A DNA stretch of 64,000 nucleotides from CAZKAP01 sp964550895 (GCA_964550895.1 CAZKAP010000002.1:1-64000); one strand, 5' to 3'. Shown: positions 31,545 through 41,899, counted from the stretch's first letter. A program made the numbers and translations. The notes: generated from the sequence alone by a model not told the origin.

Positions 31545-34388
31545 ATGGAAAATGAAGAATTCTTGGTAGTGAGGGGTGCCCGCACCCACAACCTCAAGAA
31601 CATCGACGTCTGTATACCCAGAGATCAGCTCGTGGTTATTACGGGCCTGTCAGGCAGCGGGAAATCGTCTCTGGCCTTCGACACGATCTACGCCGAAGGA
31701 CAAAGGCGTTATGTAGAAACCCTTTCCTCCTATGCCCGGCAGTTTCTGGGTGGACTGGAAAGACCGGATGTGGATAAAATAGACGGATTGTCGCCGGTGA
31801 TCGCCATTGAGCAAAAGACAACCTCGCGTTCTCCCCGATCCACTGTGGGCACCATAACGGAGGTATACGATTTCCTCAGGCTGCTATATGCCCGTGTTTC
31901 GGATGCGTATAGCTGGAAAAGCGGCAAGAAAATGGTCCAGTACACCGAGGATCAGATCCAGGAACTGATACTCCGGAGGTACAGCAACCAGAAGCTGCAG
32001 CTACTGGCTCCTGTTATTCGCGCCCGCAAGGGACATTACCGGGAACTCTTCCAGCAAATTGCGCGACAGGGATTCGTGAAAGTGCGTGTCGACGGTCAAA
32101 TCAGGGACATTGAGCCCGGTATGAAGCTCGATCGTTACAAAACTCACGACATTGAGATCGTGGTAGACCGTTTGAAGGTATCCGGGGACGAAGAAGGTGT
32201 TCAGCGTTTGCGGGCGAGTATTCAGACGGCCCTCTACAGCGGACAGAACCTGATGATGGTCCTGGCCGAAGAAAGTGAAGATCCTGTATTTCTGAGCCGC
32301 GACCTGATGTGCCCGGAATCGGGGCTGTCTTATCCCGTTCCTGAGCCCAACACCTTTTCCTTTAATTCTCCCAAAGGCATGTGCCCGAAATGCAGTGGAC
32401 TCGGGGTGATCTATCAGGCTAATATAGACAAAGTGATACCCGACCGAAAGCTGTCCATACACGGGGGGGGGATTGCGCCATTGGGAAGCTACAAGAAATC
32501 CTGGGCGTTCAGGCAACTGGAACACATAGCTGCGCGTTACGATTTCAGCCTGAAGGATCCCATTGCATCGCTGCCCGGGGAAGCCCTGGAAATGATTCTG
32601 AATGGCGGAGATGAAAAATTTGAAATTCATTCCCGCACCGCCGGCGTTAACAGGGAATACAAGATCGAATACGAAGGGGTGATACCCTTTATCGAAAACC
32701 AGTTCAGAGACGGGGGTTCGGCATCCATACGCCGATGGGCCAAGGCCTATATGGACGAGATTAGCTGTCCCGAGTGTCAGGGCGCCCGTTTGAAGAAAGA
32801 GGCCCTCTATTTCCGCATAGGAGAAGAAAACATATTCGATCTGGTGAGCATGGATCTGGACCAGCTGCGAGACTATTTCAAGCGGGTAGAAGGGGTGCTG
32901 GACTCCTCGCGGAACATTGTAGCCCGGGAGATCCTGAAAGAAATACGCAGCCGTATCGGCTTCCTTTGCGATGTGGGTCTGGGTTACTTATCACTAAACC
33001 GGGGCTCACGCACTTTGTCGGGCGGAGAAGCCCAACGCATCCGCCTAGCCACCCAGATCGGCTCCCAACTGGTGGGTGTTTTATATATTCTGGACGAACC
33101 CAGTATCGGCCTTCATCAGCGGGATAACGACCGTCTCATTCGTTCCCTGATAGCCCTCAGGGATATAGGGAACTCCGTGATCGTGGTGGAACACGACCGG
33201 GATATGATTACGCGGGCCGACTACGTCATAGACCTGGGACCCCGGGCGGGCAAGCATGGCGGGGAGGTCATATCCGAGGGTCCTCCGGGCAGTGTCGCTC
33301 ATTCCCATACCCTCACAGCAGATTATCTGTCGTTTGAGAAATACATTCCCGTTCCGGAACAACGCCGCACAGGCAATGGAAAATTCCTAAGCCTGACCCG
33401 GTGTACGGGCAATAATCTCAAAGGAGTGAGTATAAAGCTCCCGCTTGGGCTGATGATCGGTGTTACCGGGGTATCGGGAAGCGGAAAGTCCACGCTGATT
33501 AACGAGACCCTATACCCCATACTCAATGCCCACTTCTTTAATGGAGTGAAAGAACCCCTGCCCTACGGGCGCATAACAGGCCTGAACCATCTGGACAAAG
33601 TGATCGATATCAATCAGGCCCCCATTGGTCGCACCCCACGTTCGAATCCTGCAACCTATACCGGGGTTTACAGCGAGATTCGCAGCTTGTTTTCCAAGAC
33701 CACCGAGGCCACAATACGGGGATATAAGCCCGGCCGCTTCAGTTTTAATGTTACCGGAGGGCGCTGTGAGACTTGTTCGGGGGGCGGACTCAAGGTCATT
33801 GAAATGAATTTCCTCCCCGACGTATATGTCGAATGTGAGACCTGTCAGGGGAAACGCTTTAATCGGGAAACCCTGGAGATCCGTTACCGCGGAAAGAATA
33901 TATCCGATGTACTGAACATGACCATTGAAGAGGCTACGGAATTCTTCAGGGACATACCCAGGATTCATCGTAAACTCAGGACGCTGATGGATGTAGGATT
34001 GGGCTATATTAACCTGGGACAGTCTTCGACTACCTTGTCGGGTGGTGAGGCCCAACGCGTTAAACTGGCCACAGAATTATCCAAGAGGGATACGGGAAGG
34101 ACGTTTTATATACTGGACGAACCCACTACGGGTCTGCACTTCGAGGATATCCGTGTGCTGATGGACGTTCTCCATGCGCTGGTCGATAAGGGCAATACCG
34201 TACTTATTATCGAGCACAATATGGATGTCATCAAGGCCGTCGACTATATCGTGGACATAGGCCCGGAAGGAGGACGTGCAGGAGGCGAAATCGTAGCCGC
34301 GGGCAGCCCGGAACAGATCATTAAGAACAATAAAAGTCATACGGGGAAGTTCCTGAAGAAGGAGATGGACCTCTCCACAAACCTATAA
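31545..34388 (+). CDS. uvrA: UvrABC system protein A
   Basis: A 947-residue ATPase of nucleotide excision repair that finds damaged DNA and loads UvrB. Two ABC ATPase halves are seen: Walker A GLSGSGKS near residue 33 and GVSGSGKS near 650, signature LSGGEAQR in both halves, and the zinc modules CPKCSGLG, CPECQGA and CETCSGGG/CETCQG. Length and motif set are complete. The start is ATG 31545. The LOG-family gene follows after 2 bp. Confidence 0.96.
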   Translation: MENEEFLVVRGARTHNLKNIDVCIPRDQLVVITGLSGSGKSSLAFDTIYAEGQRRYVETLSSYARQFLGGLERPDVDKIDGLSPVIAIEQKTTSRSPRSTVGTITEVYDFLRLLYARVSDAYSWKSGKKMVQYTEDQIQELILRRYSNQKLQLLAPVIRARKGHYRELFQQIARQGFVKVRVDGQIRDIEPGMKLDRYKTHDIEIVVDRLKVSGDEEGVQRLRASIQTALYSGQNLMMVLAEESEDPVFLSRDLMCPESGLSYPVPEPNTFSFNSPKGMCPKCSGLGVIYQANIDKVIPDRKLSIHGGGIAPLGSYKKSWAFRQLEHIAARYDFSLKDPIASLPGEALEMILNGGDEKFEIHSRTAGVNREYKIEYEGVIPFIENQFRDGGSASIRRWAKAYMDEISCPECQGARLKKEALYFRIGEENIFDLVSMDLDQLRDYFKRVEGVLDSSRNIVAREILKEIRSRIGFLCDVGLGYLSLNRGSRTLSGGEAQRIRLATQIGSQLVGVLYILDEPSIGLHQRDNDRLIRSLIALRDIGNSVIVVEHDRDMITRADYVIDLGPRAGKHGGEVISEGPPGSVAHSHTLTADYLSFEKYIPVPEQRRTGNGKFLSLTRCTGNNLKGVSIKLPLGLMIGVTGVSGSGKSTLINETLYPILNAHFFNGVKEPLPYGRITGLNHLDKVIDINQAPIGRTPRSNPATYTGVYSEIRSLFSKTTEATIRGYKPGRFSFNVTGGRCETCSGGGLKVIEMNFLPDVYVECETCQGKRFNRETLEIRYRGKNISDVLNMTIEEATEFFRDIPRIHRKLRTLMDVGLGYINLGQSSTTLSGGEAQRVKLATELSKRDTGRTFYILDEPTTGLHFEDIRVLMDVLHALVDKGNTVLIIEHNMDVIKAVDYIVDIGPEGGRAGGEIVAAGSPEQIIKNNKSHTGKFLKKEMDLSTNL

Positions 34389-34390
34389 AC

Positions 34391-35077
34391 ATGCACAGCG
34401 CAAAACATCACAAGGGCTGGAACGAAATCAAAGCCAATGATTCCTGGGCGATCTTCAAGATCATGGGGGAATTCGTCAATGGTTTCGAGAAAATGAGCCA
34501 GATAGGACCGTGCGTCTCTGTTTTTGGCTCAGCCAGAACGCGTCCCGGTGACCCCTATTACGAAAAAACGGTAGAGATAGCCGAGAGCATCGCGGACGCG
34601 GGTTACGGGGTAATCACGGGGGGAGGTCCCGGCATCATGGAGGCCGGAAACAAGGGCGCCAGCCTGGCCGGAGGAACCTCGGTAGGTCTCAACATTGACC
34701 TGCCCTTCGAACAACACGACAACGAATTCATAGACGAGGACAAGAGCCTGGATTTCGACTACTTTTTCGTTCGCAAGGTGATGTTTGTCAAGTATTCCCA
34801 GGGATTCGTAGTGATGCCCGGCGGCTTTGGTACTCTGGATGAACTCTTCGAGTCCATAACCCTTATACAGACCAACAAGATCGAGAGTTTCCCCATTATT
34901 TTGGTGGGGACGGAATTCTGGAGCGGGCTCGTGGACTGGATAAAAAATACGATGCTGGAAGCCGGAAATATAAGTCCTGAAGACCTGGACCTGTTCCAGC
35001 TGGTGGACGAGAAGGAAGAGGTAGTGGACATCATCGATCGCTTCTATAAGGGCCGCAACCTGAGCCCCAACTTCTAA
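34391..35077 (+). CDS. LOG family protein (TIGR00730)
   Basis: A 228-residue Rossmann-like protein with the motif GGGPGIMEAGNKGA near residue 78 and PGGFGTLDELFE near 143, the PGGxGTxxE signature of LOG proteins. LOG enzymes release the base from cytokinin or purine nucleoside monophosphates (phosphoribohydrolase). It follows uvrA after 2 bp and precedes the gluzincin gene by 9 bp, so the three are probably co-transcribed, without an obvious functional link. Confidence 0.9.
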   Translation: MHSAKHHKGWNEIKANDSWAIFKIMGEFVNGFEKMSQIGPCVSVFGSARTRPGDPYYEKTVEIAESIADAGYGVITGGGPGIMEAGNKGASLAGGTSVGLNIDLPFEQHDNEFIDEDKSLDFDYFFVRKVMFVKYSQGFVVMPGGFGTLDELFESITLIQTNKIESFPIILVGTEFWSGLVDWIKNTMLEAGNISPEDLDLFQLVDEKEEVVDIIDRFYKGRNLSPNF

Positions 35078-35086
35078 GTCGCCGGC

Positions 35087-37918
35087 ATGAAGGTCCTTTA
35101 CTCTGTATTTGCCCTGCTCTTTTGGTCGGTCTGCGGCGTATTGACCGCCCAGCATAAGAATGAGATGAGCGCATTCCTTTCCGAGACCAAGGGCACGATT
35201 TCGGTGAATCAGAAATGGACCTACCACAACAGTTCGGATCGTCCGCTAACCGAATTGTATTTCTATGACTGGAATCACACCTATTCCACGAACAAGTCCG
35301 ATCTCTCGCGCCGTATGGCGGACGAATTCGATCGTTCGCTCCACCTGGCACGTAAAAAAGATCGGGGTTATACGGATTTGGTCAGCGTGGTCACCTCCGG
35401 CTATCAGGGGCTGGTTTGGGATCGCAGTAAAGGCCTTGATTTTGTCCGTGTCGAACTTGCCCAACCCCTTCCTGCAGGGGAATTCATAGAACTGTACTTC
35501 ACCTATACAATCAAACTGCCTTCCTCGAAATTTACCGGTTATGGTATCGATAACAGGGGGAATATGGACCTGAAATACTGGCACCTAACTCCCGTTCCCT
35601 TCAATGGAAAGGAATGGTTGCTGTACGCCAATAAAAACCTGAACGATCAGTACACCGTCGAGGCTTTCACCGCCCTGGAGCTAACCCTGCCCAAGAAACT
35701 TCACATATACACCAACCTGCAGACGTTGTACATAGAAGAGAACGGCAGGAACATGAAGATCAGCATGCAGGGCGAGGTGCTCAACGGAATACGGCTTAAG
35801 ACTCGCCGACAATCCGATATAGTGGAGCACAGGACCGAATGGGGTGTGCTCAAAACGGACATCGATGTCCGGGGTTATGACGACGTTTCCAAATACATCT
35901 CGATTGAGCGGGTAACCCGGTTCCTGAAAAGCAGACTGGGAACCTGTCAGGGGCACAGTATGCTCGTGACCGATTTTGAATACAGGGAAAACCCACTCTA
36001 TGGGACCAATCAGCTCCCCTCCTTTATCCAGCCTTATGACCCTCAGTTTCAGTATGAAATGACGCTGCTTAAGACCGCACTTACCGTATATCTCAGGGAA
36101 CACCTCCACCTGGATTACCGGGCCGACCGCTGGGTACTTGACGGGATCGCCATCTACACCCTGATCAAGTTTGTCGAGGAATACTATCCGGATCAGAAAT
36201 TGATGGGCAAACTCTCTGACGTTTGGGGCCTTCGCAGCTATCGCATCGCGCGCATGGACTTCAACGACCAGTACAACACCCTTCAGATGCTCACCATTCG
36301 GAGTAATATTGATCAGGCCCTGTCGACCCCGAACGACTCCCTGATCAAATACAACTACGAGGTCGCCCAGGCCTATAAGGCAGGATGGGGATTGCAGTAT
36401 TTGGCGAACTACATGGGGGAAGATAAGGTCGACAAGGCCATTACGCGCTACATAGCGGGAAATAAACAAAGCCGACAGGGCGGGGCTGCCTTATTCCAAA
36501 GCCTGCTGGAAGAGGAGTCTGACCGGGATCTGACATGGTTTTGGGAACACTATATAGAAGGTCGCCTTAGGATCGATTACAAGATCAGGAAAGTGCAGCA
36601 GGGCGAAGATTCTGTGCGCGTTATCATTCGAAACCGAAAAAAAGCAGATGTTCCCATACCGTTGTACGGACTGGCAGGGGATTCCGTAGTATCCAAGTAT
36701 TGGCTCCCCCCGTTTAAATCGGAACAGGAATTTGTTTTCCCCAACAAGCAGGAGGAACGGTTTTCCCTGAATTATGAACAGATTGTACCCGAGTTTAATC
36801 CGCGAAACAACTGGAAATCCACCGGCGGTCTGTTGAGCAGCAATCGTCCCCTTCAGCTCAGACTTTTTAAAGACGTGGAAGACCCAAACTACAAGCAGAT
36901 TTTCTGGGTTCCCATAATGAATTACAACCTCTATGACGGACTCGTACCCGGGGTTCGCATCAACAATAAATCCCTGCTGGAACAACCGTTCGTCTACGAT
37001 CTGGCCCCTACGTATTCCTTTCTGGAGCGCACGCTGGTTGGCGGAGGTGGAATTACATACCGACAGTACCATAAGAAAAGTGGTCATTATGTCAGCACCT
37101 ACAGACTGGTCGGCAGGACCTCACATTTCCAGGTCAATTCCCGGTTTACCACCATTACCCCTTCGGTCACTTTCGGATGGAGACCGGAGAATCTGATATC
37201 CAACGAGCGTCATTTCCTTACCGGCAGGTTTAGGACGGTATTCCGAAATATTGATCCCAATATCGAGGATGAGATCGATACCGATCCGGATTATGCGGTT
37301 CTCAATTTTCGGTATGACTACATCGATAACCACATCGTCAATTTCAAGAAGGCCACACTGGATTTTCAGCAGGCAAATGATTTCACCAAGGTTTCGGCCG
37401 AGTTGGAGTACCGGAGGCTCTTTCTCAATAACCGGCAGCTCAATCTCAGATTTTTTGGCGGAGCCTTCCTTCGGAATAACACGAACTCGGATTTCTTCAG
37501 TTTCTCCCTGGACAGACCAACGGATTATATGTTCGATCTGAATTATCTCGGGCGCTCTGAGGCGACCGGTTTGCTGAGTCAGCAGATCATCATAGCGGAA
37601 GGAGGGTTCAAGTCGCGTTTCGATCAATCCTTTGCCAACAGGTGGATGGCTACGACCAATCTGGGTTTTAATCTGTGGAGGTGGATTGAGGTGTATGGAG
37701 ATGTAGGCTTCTTTAAAAACGATCCTCAGCCCACCCGTTTCGTCTATGATAGCGGGATTAGGCTGAATTTGGTAACCGACTTCTTCGAGCTGTATTTCCC
37801 TGTGTATTCGAATAAGGGATGGGAAATAGCGCAGCCGGAATATTCAGAAAACATACGGTTTATCATTACACTGAGCCCACGCGTACTGACCGGACTCTTC
37901 ACCCGACGCTGGTTCTAG
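35087..37918 (+). CDS. Degenerate M1-like (gluzincin) protein with C-terminal beta-barrel
   Basis: A 943-residue exported protein with a signal peptide (cleavage near LTAQ). Residues about 20-500 follow the M1 aminopeptidase plan: N-terminal beta domain, then a helical domain. The zinc site is missing: no HExxH is present, and the region that should hold it and the downstream Glu reads DRWVLDGIAIYT, like the WLNEGFATY part of M1 enzymes. From about residue 590 the protein is a series of amphipathic strands ending in Arg-Trp-Phe, as in outer-membrane barrels. It is annotated in relatives as a gluzincin metallopeptidase, but on this sequence I doubt peptidase activity. Confidence 0.75.
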   Translation: MKVLYSVFALLFWSVCGVLTAQHKNEMSAFLSETKGTISVNQKWTYHNSSDRPLTELYFYDWNHTYSTNKSDLSRRMADEFDRSLHLARKKDRGYTDLVSVVTSGYQGLVWDRSKGLDFVRVELAQPLPAGEFIELYFTYTIKLPSSKFTGYGIDNRGNMDLKYWHLTPVPFNGKEWLLYANKNLNDQYTVEAFTALELTLPKKLHIYTNLQTLYIEENGRNMKISMQGEVLNGIRLKTRRQSDIVEHRTEWGVLKTDIDVRGYDDVSKYISIERVTRFLKSRLGTCQGHSMLVTDFEYRENPLYGTNQLPSFIQPYDPQFQYEMTLLKTALTVYLREHLHLDYRADRWVLDGIAIYTLIKFVEEYYPDQKLMGKLSDVWGLRSYRIARMDFNDQYNTLQMLTIRSNIDQALSTPNDSLIKYNYEVAQAYKAGWGLQYLANYMGEDKVDKAITRYIAGNKQSRQGGAALFQSLLEEESDRDLTWFWEHYIEGRLRIDYKIRKVQQGEDSVRVIIRNRKKADVPIPLYGLAGDSVVSKYWLPPFKSEQEFVFPNKQEERFSLNYEQIVPEFNPRNNWKSTGGLLSSNRPLQLRLFKDVEDPNYKQIFWVPIMNYNLYDGLVPGVRINNKSLLEQPFVYDLAPTYSFLERTLVGGGGITYRQYHKKSGHYVSTYRLVGRTSHFQVNSRFTTITPSVTFGWRPENLISNERHFLTGRFRTVFRNIDPNIEDEIDTDPDYAVLNFRYDYIDNHIVNFKKATLDFQQANDFTKVSAELEYRRLFLNNRQLNLRFFGGAFLRNNTNSDFFSFSLDRPTDYMFDLNYLGRSEATGLLSQQIIIAEGGFKSRFDQSFANRWMATTNLGFNLWRWIEVYGDVGFFKNDPQPTRFVYDSGIRLNLVTDFFELYFPVYSNKGWEIAQPEYSENIRFIITLSPRVLTGLFTRRWF

Positions 37919-37976
37919 GATGCGCCCTGAGACCGGTGGTTCGGGGAGCTCAGGCTCGAGTTACCCGGCAAATCGC

Positions 37977-37984
37977 TATTTTTG
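37977..37984 (+). promoter_or_regulatory. -7 box directly before the second E1 gene
   Basis: TATTTTTG, a perfect TAnnTTTG, ends 9 bp before ATG 37994. The alternative TTG start at 37982 would lie inside the box, so it is unlikely. Confidence 0.45.
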
Positions 37985-37993
37985 CAAAACCAA

Positions 37994-40420
37994 ATGACTC
38001 CCATGAATTCACCCGCACAACTCGATCAGGAACTTACGTTTGAAGAGTTCAGATCTCAGGTTTTACAGGATTACCGATTGGCCGTACTCAGCCGTGAACT
38101 CAGTCTGGTGGGAAGAAGGGAAGTCCTCTCGGGAAAGGCTAAGTTTGGAATCTTCGGAGATGGAAAGGAGCTCGCCCAGATCGCCCAGGCGCACGTATTT
38201 AAAAAGGGGGATTTCCGCAGCGGGTATTACCGGGACCAAACCTGGATGCTGGCCCTGGACATCCTCAATCCTAAGTCATTCTTTCACGGGCTGTACGCCA
38301 CGACCGACATCGAACAGGAACCCATGAGTGGGGGCCGGCAAATGGGCGGGCACTACATGACGCCTAACATAGATAAGGAGGGGAACTGGATAGATGCCAC
38401 AGGCCGCTACAACAGTAGCGCAGACATCTCCTGTACAGCCGGACAAATGCCGCGCCTGTTGGGTCTGGCCCAGGCCTCCAAGCTCTACCGGAACCACGGG
38501 GATTGGGACGGCATGGAAAAGTTCAGCCGTAACGGTAACGAAATTGCCTGGGGTTCCATTGGCAATGCCAGTACCAGTGAAGGGCATTTCTTCGAGGTCT
38601 TTAATGCGGCAGGTGTACTTCAGGTGCCCTTGGTCATCAGTGTCTGGGACGACGACTACGGCATATCCGTTCCAGCCAAGTATCATACCACTAAGAGCGA
38701 TATTTCGGCCGTGCTGAAGGGATTCGGGAGGGACGCCAAAAATGACGGCTACGAAATCATTAAGGTCCCGGGCTGGGACTACCCCGGACTGCTAAAAGCG
38801 TATCAGCATGCCGAAGAGGTTGCCCGAAAACAGCATGTGCCGGTATTAGTACACGTCTGTGAAACGACACAGCCGCAGGGCCATTCTACCTCAGGAAGCC
38901 ATGAACGATACAAGTCTGCAGAACGATTGCAATGGGAGAAGGACCACGATTGTAACCTGAAGTTCAGGGAGTGGATCCTGTCTCATGGACTGGGGTCCGA
39001 GGAGGAAATTAAGGAACTCGAGAAGGAGGCCAGGTCCGAAGCCAGGACGGCACGCAGAGAAGCTCGTGACGAATTCCTCCTTCCCCAGCAAAAGGGGAGG
39101 GATCACCTGATCGGGCTTATGGAGGCGGTTAACGGAGAACAATCCGATCCGGGCATTTCCGGGGCCATCGAAAAGTTACAGGGCAAGTCAGAGCCCATTA
39201 AAAAGGATCTTATGAACGCTGCCCGGCTTACCCTTAGGAAAACAGCTGGCAGACAGTCCGATGCCATTGATGCTCTCCGTACCTGGTACAGGAATACACA
39301 GGAGGAATACAAGGAAATTTTCAATCACGATCTCTACGACCAGTCCGAGCGCAGTTCCGCCAGGATTCCGCAGGTCAAACCCACCTATCGCGACCTGAGT
39401 GACAAAGTCGACGGGCGTGTAATCCTTAGGGATAACTTCGATTTGCTTTTAGAGAAATACCCCAACCTGGTCATCTTCGGGGAAGACACCGGTAAGATCG
39501 GGGACGTAAACCAGGGACTCGAGGGACTCCAGCAGAAGCATGGGGAGTGGAGGGTCGCTGATACCGGTATTCGGGAGACCAGTATTATCGGACAGGGCAT
39601 AGGATTGGCCATGCGCGGATTCCGGCCCATAGCCGAAATACAGTACCTCGATTACATACTGTTTGCCCTTCAGACTCTAAGTGATGACCTGGCGACGCTA
39701 AGGTATCGTACGAGTGGACTGCAGCGTGCTCCACTCATCATACGAACCCGCGGACACCGACTGGAGGGAATCTGGCACTCGGGTTCCCCCATGGGGGGCC
39801 TAATCCACCTGTTGCGCGGAATTTACATTCTCTCTCCGCGGAATATGACCCAGGCAGCAGGTTTCTACAATACCCTCCTTAAAGGCAACGAACCTGCTCT
39901 GATCATCGAGAGCCTCAATGGATACCGCCTCAAGGAAATCCGCCCAACCAACCTGGGTGAATACTGTACCCCTATCGGGGTGGTTCAGACCCTGCGAAAC
40001 GGGTCTCACATCACGGTTGTTTCTTACGGCTCGACGCTCCGTCTGGTCGAAGAAGCCGCAGGCCTCCTGGTAGAACACGGGATCGAATTGGAAATTATCG
40101 ATGCCCAGACGCTTTTGCCATTCGATATTGAGGGGGATGTGCTTAAAAGTCTGAAAAAAACAAACCGACTCATGATCGTGGACGAAGATGTGCCCGGAGG
40201 CTGTTCCGCTTATCTGCTGCAGGAGATCATCGAAAAGCAGGGAGGCTTCGTGCATCTGGACAGCCCGCCCAGAACGGTTTGCTCACAGCCACACCGTCCG
40301 GCCTATGCCACGGATGGAGATTACTTTTCCAAGCCCAGCGTGGACGATATCATAGAGGCGGCCTATGCGATAATGAACGAGGTCAATCCTGCGCGATATC
40401 CGGATTATCTCAAGGTTTAG
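37994..40420 (+). CDS. Fused alpha/beta E1 of a 2-oxoacid dehydrogenase (second copy)
   Basis: An 808-residue ThDP-dependent E1, longer than the 659-residue copy at 6708-8687. The alpha part runs to about 460. A ThDP region is seen at GNASTSEGHFFE, which carries GN in place of the usual GDG, and ends at WDDDYGISVP. The beta part begins near VIFGEDTGKIGDVNQG. A charged helical insert (about 330-430, EEEIKELEKEARSEARTA) separates the halves. It is a paralogue of the PKS-linked E1, not a duplicate: the beta half has MGGLIHLLRG where the other has GGVAAGPFHSQ. The likely substrates are branched-chain 2-oxo acids. Confidence 0.85.
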   Translation: MTPMNSPAQLDQELTFEEFRSQVLQDYRLAVLSRELSLVGRREVLSGKAKFGIFGDGKELAQIAQAHVFKKGDFRSGYYRDQTWMLALDILNPKSFFHGLYATTDIEQEPMSGGRQMGGHYMTPNIDKEGNWIDATGRYNSSADISCTAGQMPRLLGLAQASKLYRNHGDWDGMEKFSRNGNEIAWGSIGNASTSEGHFFEVFNAAGVLQVPLVISVWDDDYGISVPAKYHTTKSDISAVLKGFGRDAKNDGYEIIKVPGWDYPGLLKAYQHAEEVARKQHVPVLVHVCETTQPQGHSTSGSHERYKSAERLQWEKDHDCNLKFREWILSHGLGSEEEIKELEKEARSEARTARREARDEFLLPQQKGRDHLIGLMEAVNGEQSDPGISGAIEKLQGKSEPIKKDLMNAARLTLRKTAGRQSDAIDALRTWYRNTQEEYKEIFNHDLYDQSERSSARIPQVKPTYRDLSDKVDGRVILRDNFDLLLEKYPNLVIFGEDTGKIGDVNQGLEGLQQKHGEWRVADTGIRETSIIGQGIGLAMRGFRPIAEIQYLDYILFALQTLSDDLATLRYRTSGLQRAPLIIRTRGHRLEGIWHSGSPMGGLIHLLRGIYILSPRNMTQAAGFYNTLLKGNEPALIIESLNGYRLKEIRPTNLGEYCTPIGVVQTLRNGSHITVVSYGSTLRLVEEAAGLLVEHGIELEIIDAQTLLPFDIEGDVLKSLKKTNRLMIVDEDVPGGCSAYLLQEIIEKQGGFVHLDSPPRTVCSQPHRPAYATDGDYFSKPSVDDIIEAAYAIMNEVNPARYPDYLKV

Positions 40421-40451
40421 ACCGGCTCAGGAGCGTTTTTTAGTCCATGAA

Positions 40452-40459
40452 TAAGTTTG
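40452..40459 (+). promoter_or_regulatory. Candidate -7 box for the DoxX gene
   Basis: TAAGTTTG matches TAnnTTTG exactly, 28 bp before the ATG at 40488. A T-run at 40436-40441 is too close to act as a -33 element. Confidence 0.4.
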
Positions 40460-40487
40460 TAATTTCAGGCGACTAAAAACACTTACT

Positions 40488-40862
40488 ATGAATAGCCTAG
40501 CCCTTGCCATTCTGAGGATTATCCCCTCAGCCTTATTGATTGTTCACGGTTTTCAAAAGTTCCGGCTGATTGTAGCCGGAAACTTTGAGTTCAACCAGGA
40601 CCCGATTGGAATCGGGACTACGGGAACCCTCTTCCTGCTGACTCTTGGAGAATTTGTGGCACCCATTTTCCTCATACTTGGATTTCAGACCCGTATCGCT
40701 GCTATAGTAGCCGGACTGGTGATGTTTGTCAAGGCGGTATTCATGTACGGAGCCGCACAATTACCCATGGGTCCTGAAGCTGAGAATGCCCTGTTGTTTC
40801 TGGTCGGCTTTGCCTCCATTTACCTCCTTGGACCGGGGAAATACAGCCTGGATAAGAAGTAG
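40488..40862 (+). CDS. DoxX family membrane protein
   Basis: A 124-residue protein with four hydrophobic segments. The family pattern is visible in ALLIVHGFQKF near the start, the GEFVAPIFLILG segment and the FMYGAAQLPMGPEAENALLF region. DoxX-like proteins are small inner-membrane proteins, some tied to quinone or thiosulfate oxidation; the substrate is unknown. Convergent with holA (12 bp between stops). Confidence 0.85.
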   Translation: MNSLALAILRIIPSALLIVHGFQKFRLIVAGNFEFNQDPIGIGTTGTLFLLTLGEFVAPIFLILGFQTRIAAIVAGLVMFVKAVFMYGAAQLPMGPEAENALLFLVGFASIYLLGPGKYSLDKK

Positions 40863-40874
40863 GCAGGCACGAAC

Positions 40875-41897
40875 CTAAATATTCAGCTGACCTACAAATT
40901 CCCTGAGGACTCTGGACTGGGTATAGTGGTCGGCCCCGACTCCCTTGGCGCGGGCATCCGCCCTGCGAAGCCAGGAGATCAGTCGGGTGAGTTCCTTCAT
41001 GTCATAACTCGCGGCCGCTTTTCGGTATTCCTTTACGAAAAAGGCTCCGCTCTTGCCCATGCCCAATTGTGATGCAACACGGGCATCGTCCCGAATGTGA
41101 GACAAGCTGTGCATTTTCAGGACCTTCCCTATATAGTTGATCAGGGTGCCCAGCAAAACCGGGGACTCTCCTTTCTTGGAAGGGTCGGAATAGAACTGTA
41201 CAATTCGCATAAGTTTTCGGATATCCCGTTCCCCGAATGCCCGGGTAAATTCGAAATAATTGTATTCCCGCGATATGCCGATGTACTGCTCCACATCTGC
41301 CGCCTGAATTTCGCGGTCGGCGGGGACCATATCCATGAGCTTATCCAGACTGTTGGACAACAACCCGAGATCCCTTCCCCCTACGGATTCCAGCAGTAGA
41401 CCAGCGGCAATCGGGTGCATGCTGCGGCCGGCGGCCGAAACCTGGCTTTCCACCCATCCGGGCCACTGATTATCGTAAAGCATATTGGACTTGAAGAAGC
41501 AGGCATTGGCTTGCGCGAGCGCCTTCTGGAATTTGGTCTTACCGTCTGGTTTTCGACCCTTTATACAAATGACCAGTACGGTAGTCGCCACGGGCTGTGC
41601 TACGTAATCCAAAAGGTCATTCATATTGCGCATCAGGTGCTGGGCTTCGCGTACTATAACAAGTTGGTATTCGGCCATAACCGGAAACTGCCTTGCGGCA
41701 GCCAGGATCTGAGCCGTATCGCAATCCTTGCCGTAAAGGATATGTTCATTGAAATCCCGTTCGCGGGGCTGCAACACTTGGGCCCGAAGAGCCTGCTCGA
41801 TGCGATCGATAAAAAAGGACTCCTCCCCCATCAATACATATATGGGGTAAAAAGACTTTGCGTTAATTTCGCTGAGAATTTTATGAAGATTGTTCAT
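40875..41897 (-). CDS. holA: DNA polymerase III subunit delta
   Basis: A 340-residue clamp-loader subunit. The N-terminal part has YPIYVLMGEESFFIDRIEQAL, the usual opening of HolA, followed by the AAA+-like domain without Walker A and a helical C-terminal collar domain. It opens the sliding clamp together with the gamma/tau and delta-prime subunits. The true start is ATG 41897; the frame is open to 41936, but that part lies inside the neighbouring gene. Only 2 bp separate its start codon from that of the divergent HsdR_N-like gene. Confidence 0.9.
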   Translation of the reverse strand: MNNLHKILSEINAKSFYPIYVLMGEESFFIDRIEQALRAQVLQPRERDFNEHILYGKDCDTAQILAAARQFPVMAEYQLVIVREAQHLMRNMNDLLDYVAQPVATTVLVICIKGRKPDGKTKFQKALAQANACFFKSNMLYDNQWPGWVESQVSAAGRSMHPIAAGLLLESVGGRDLGLLSNSLDKLMDMVPADREIQAADVEQYIGISREYNYFEFTRAFGERDIRKLMRIVQFYSDPSKKGESPVLLGTLINYIGKVLKMHSLSHIRDDARVASQLGMGKSGAFFVKEYRKAAASYDMKELTRLISWLRRADARAKGVGADHYTQSRVLREFVGQLNI

Positions 41898-41899
41898 TG

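Noticed and set aside
34529..35227. Minus-strand frame of 232 codons opposite the LOG gene
   Set aside because: Shadow of the LOG protein, whose PGGxGTxxE motif is intact.
40875..40890. Terminator between the DoxX gene and holA
   Set aside because: The 12-bp gap holds no stem or T-run.
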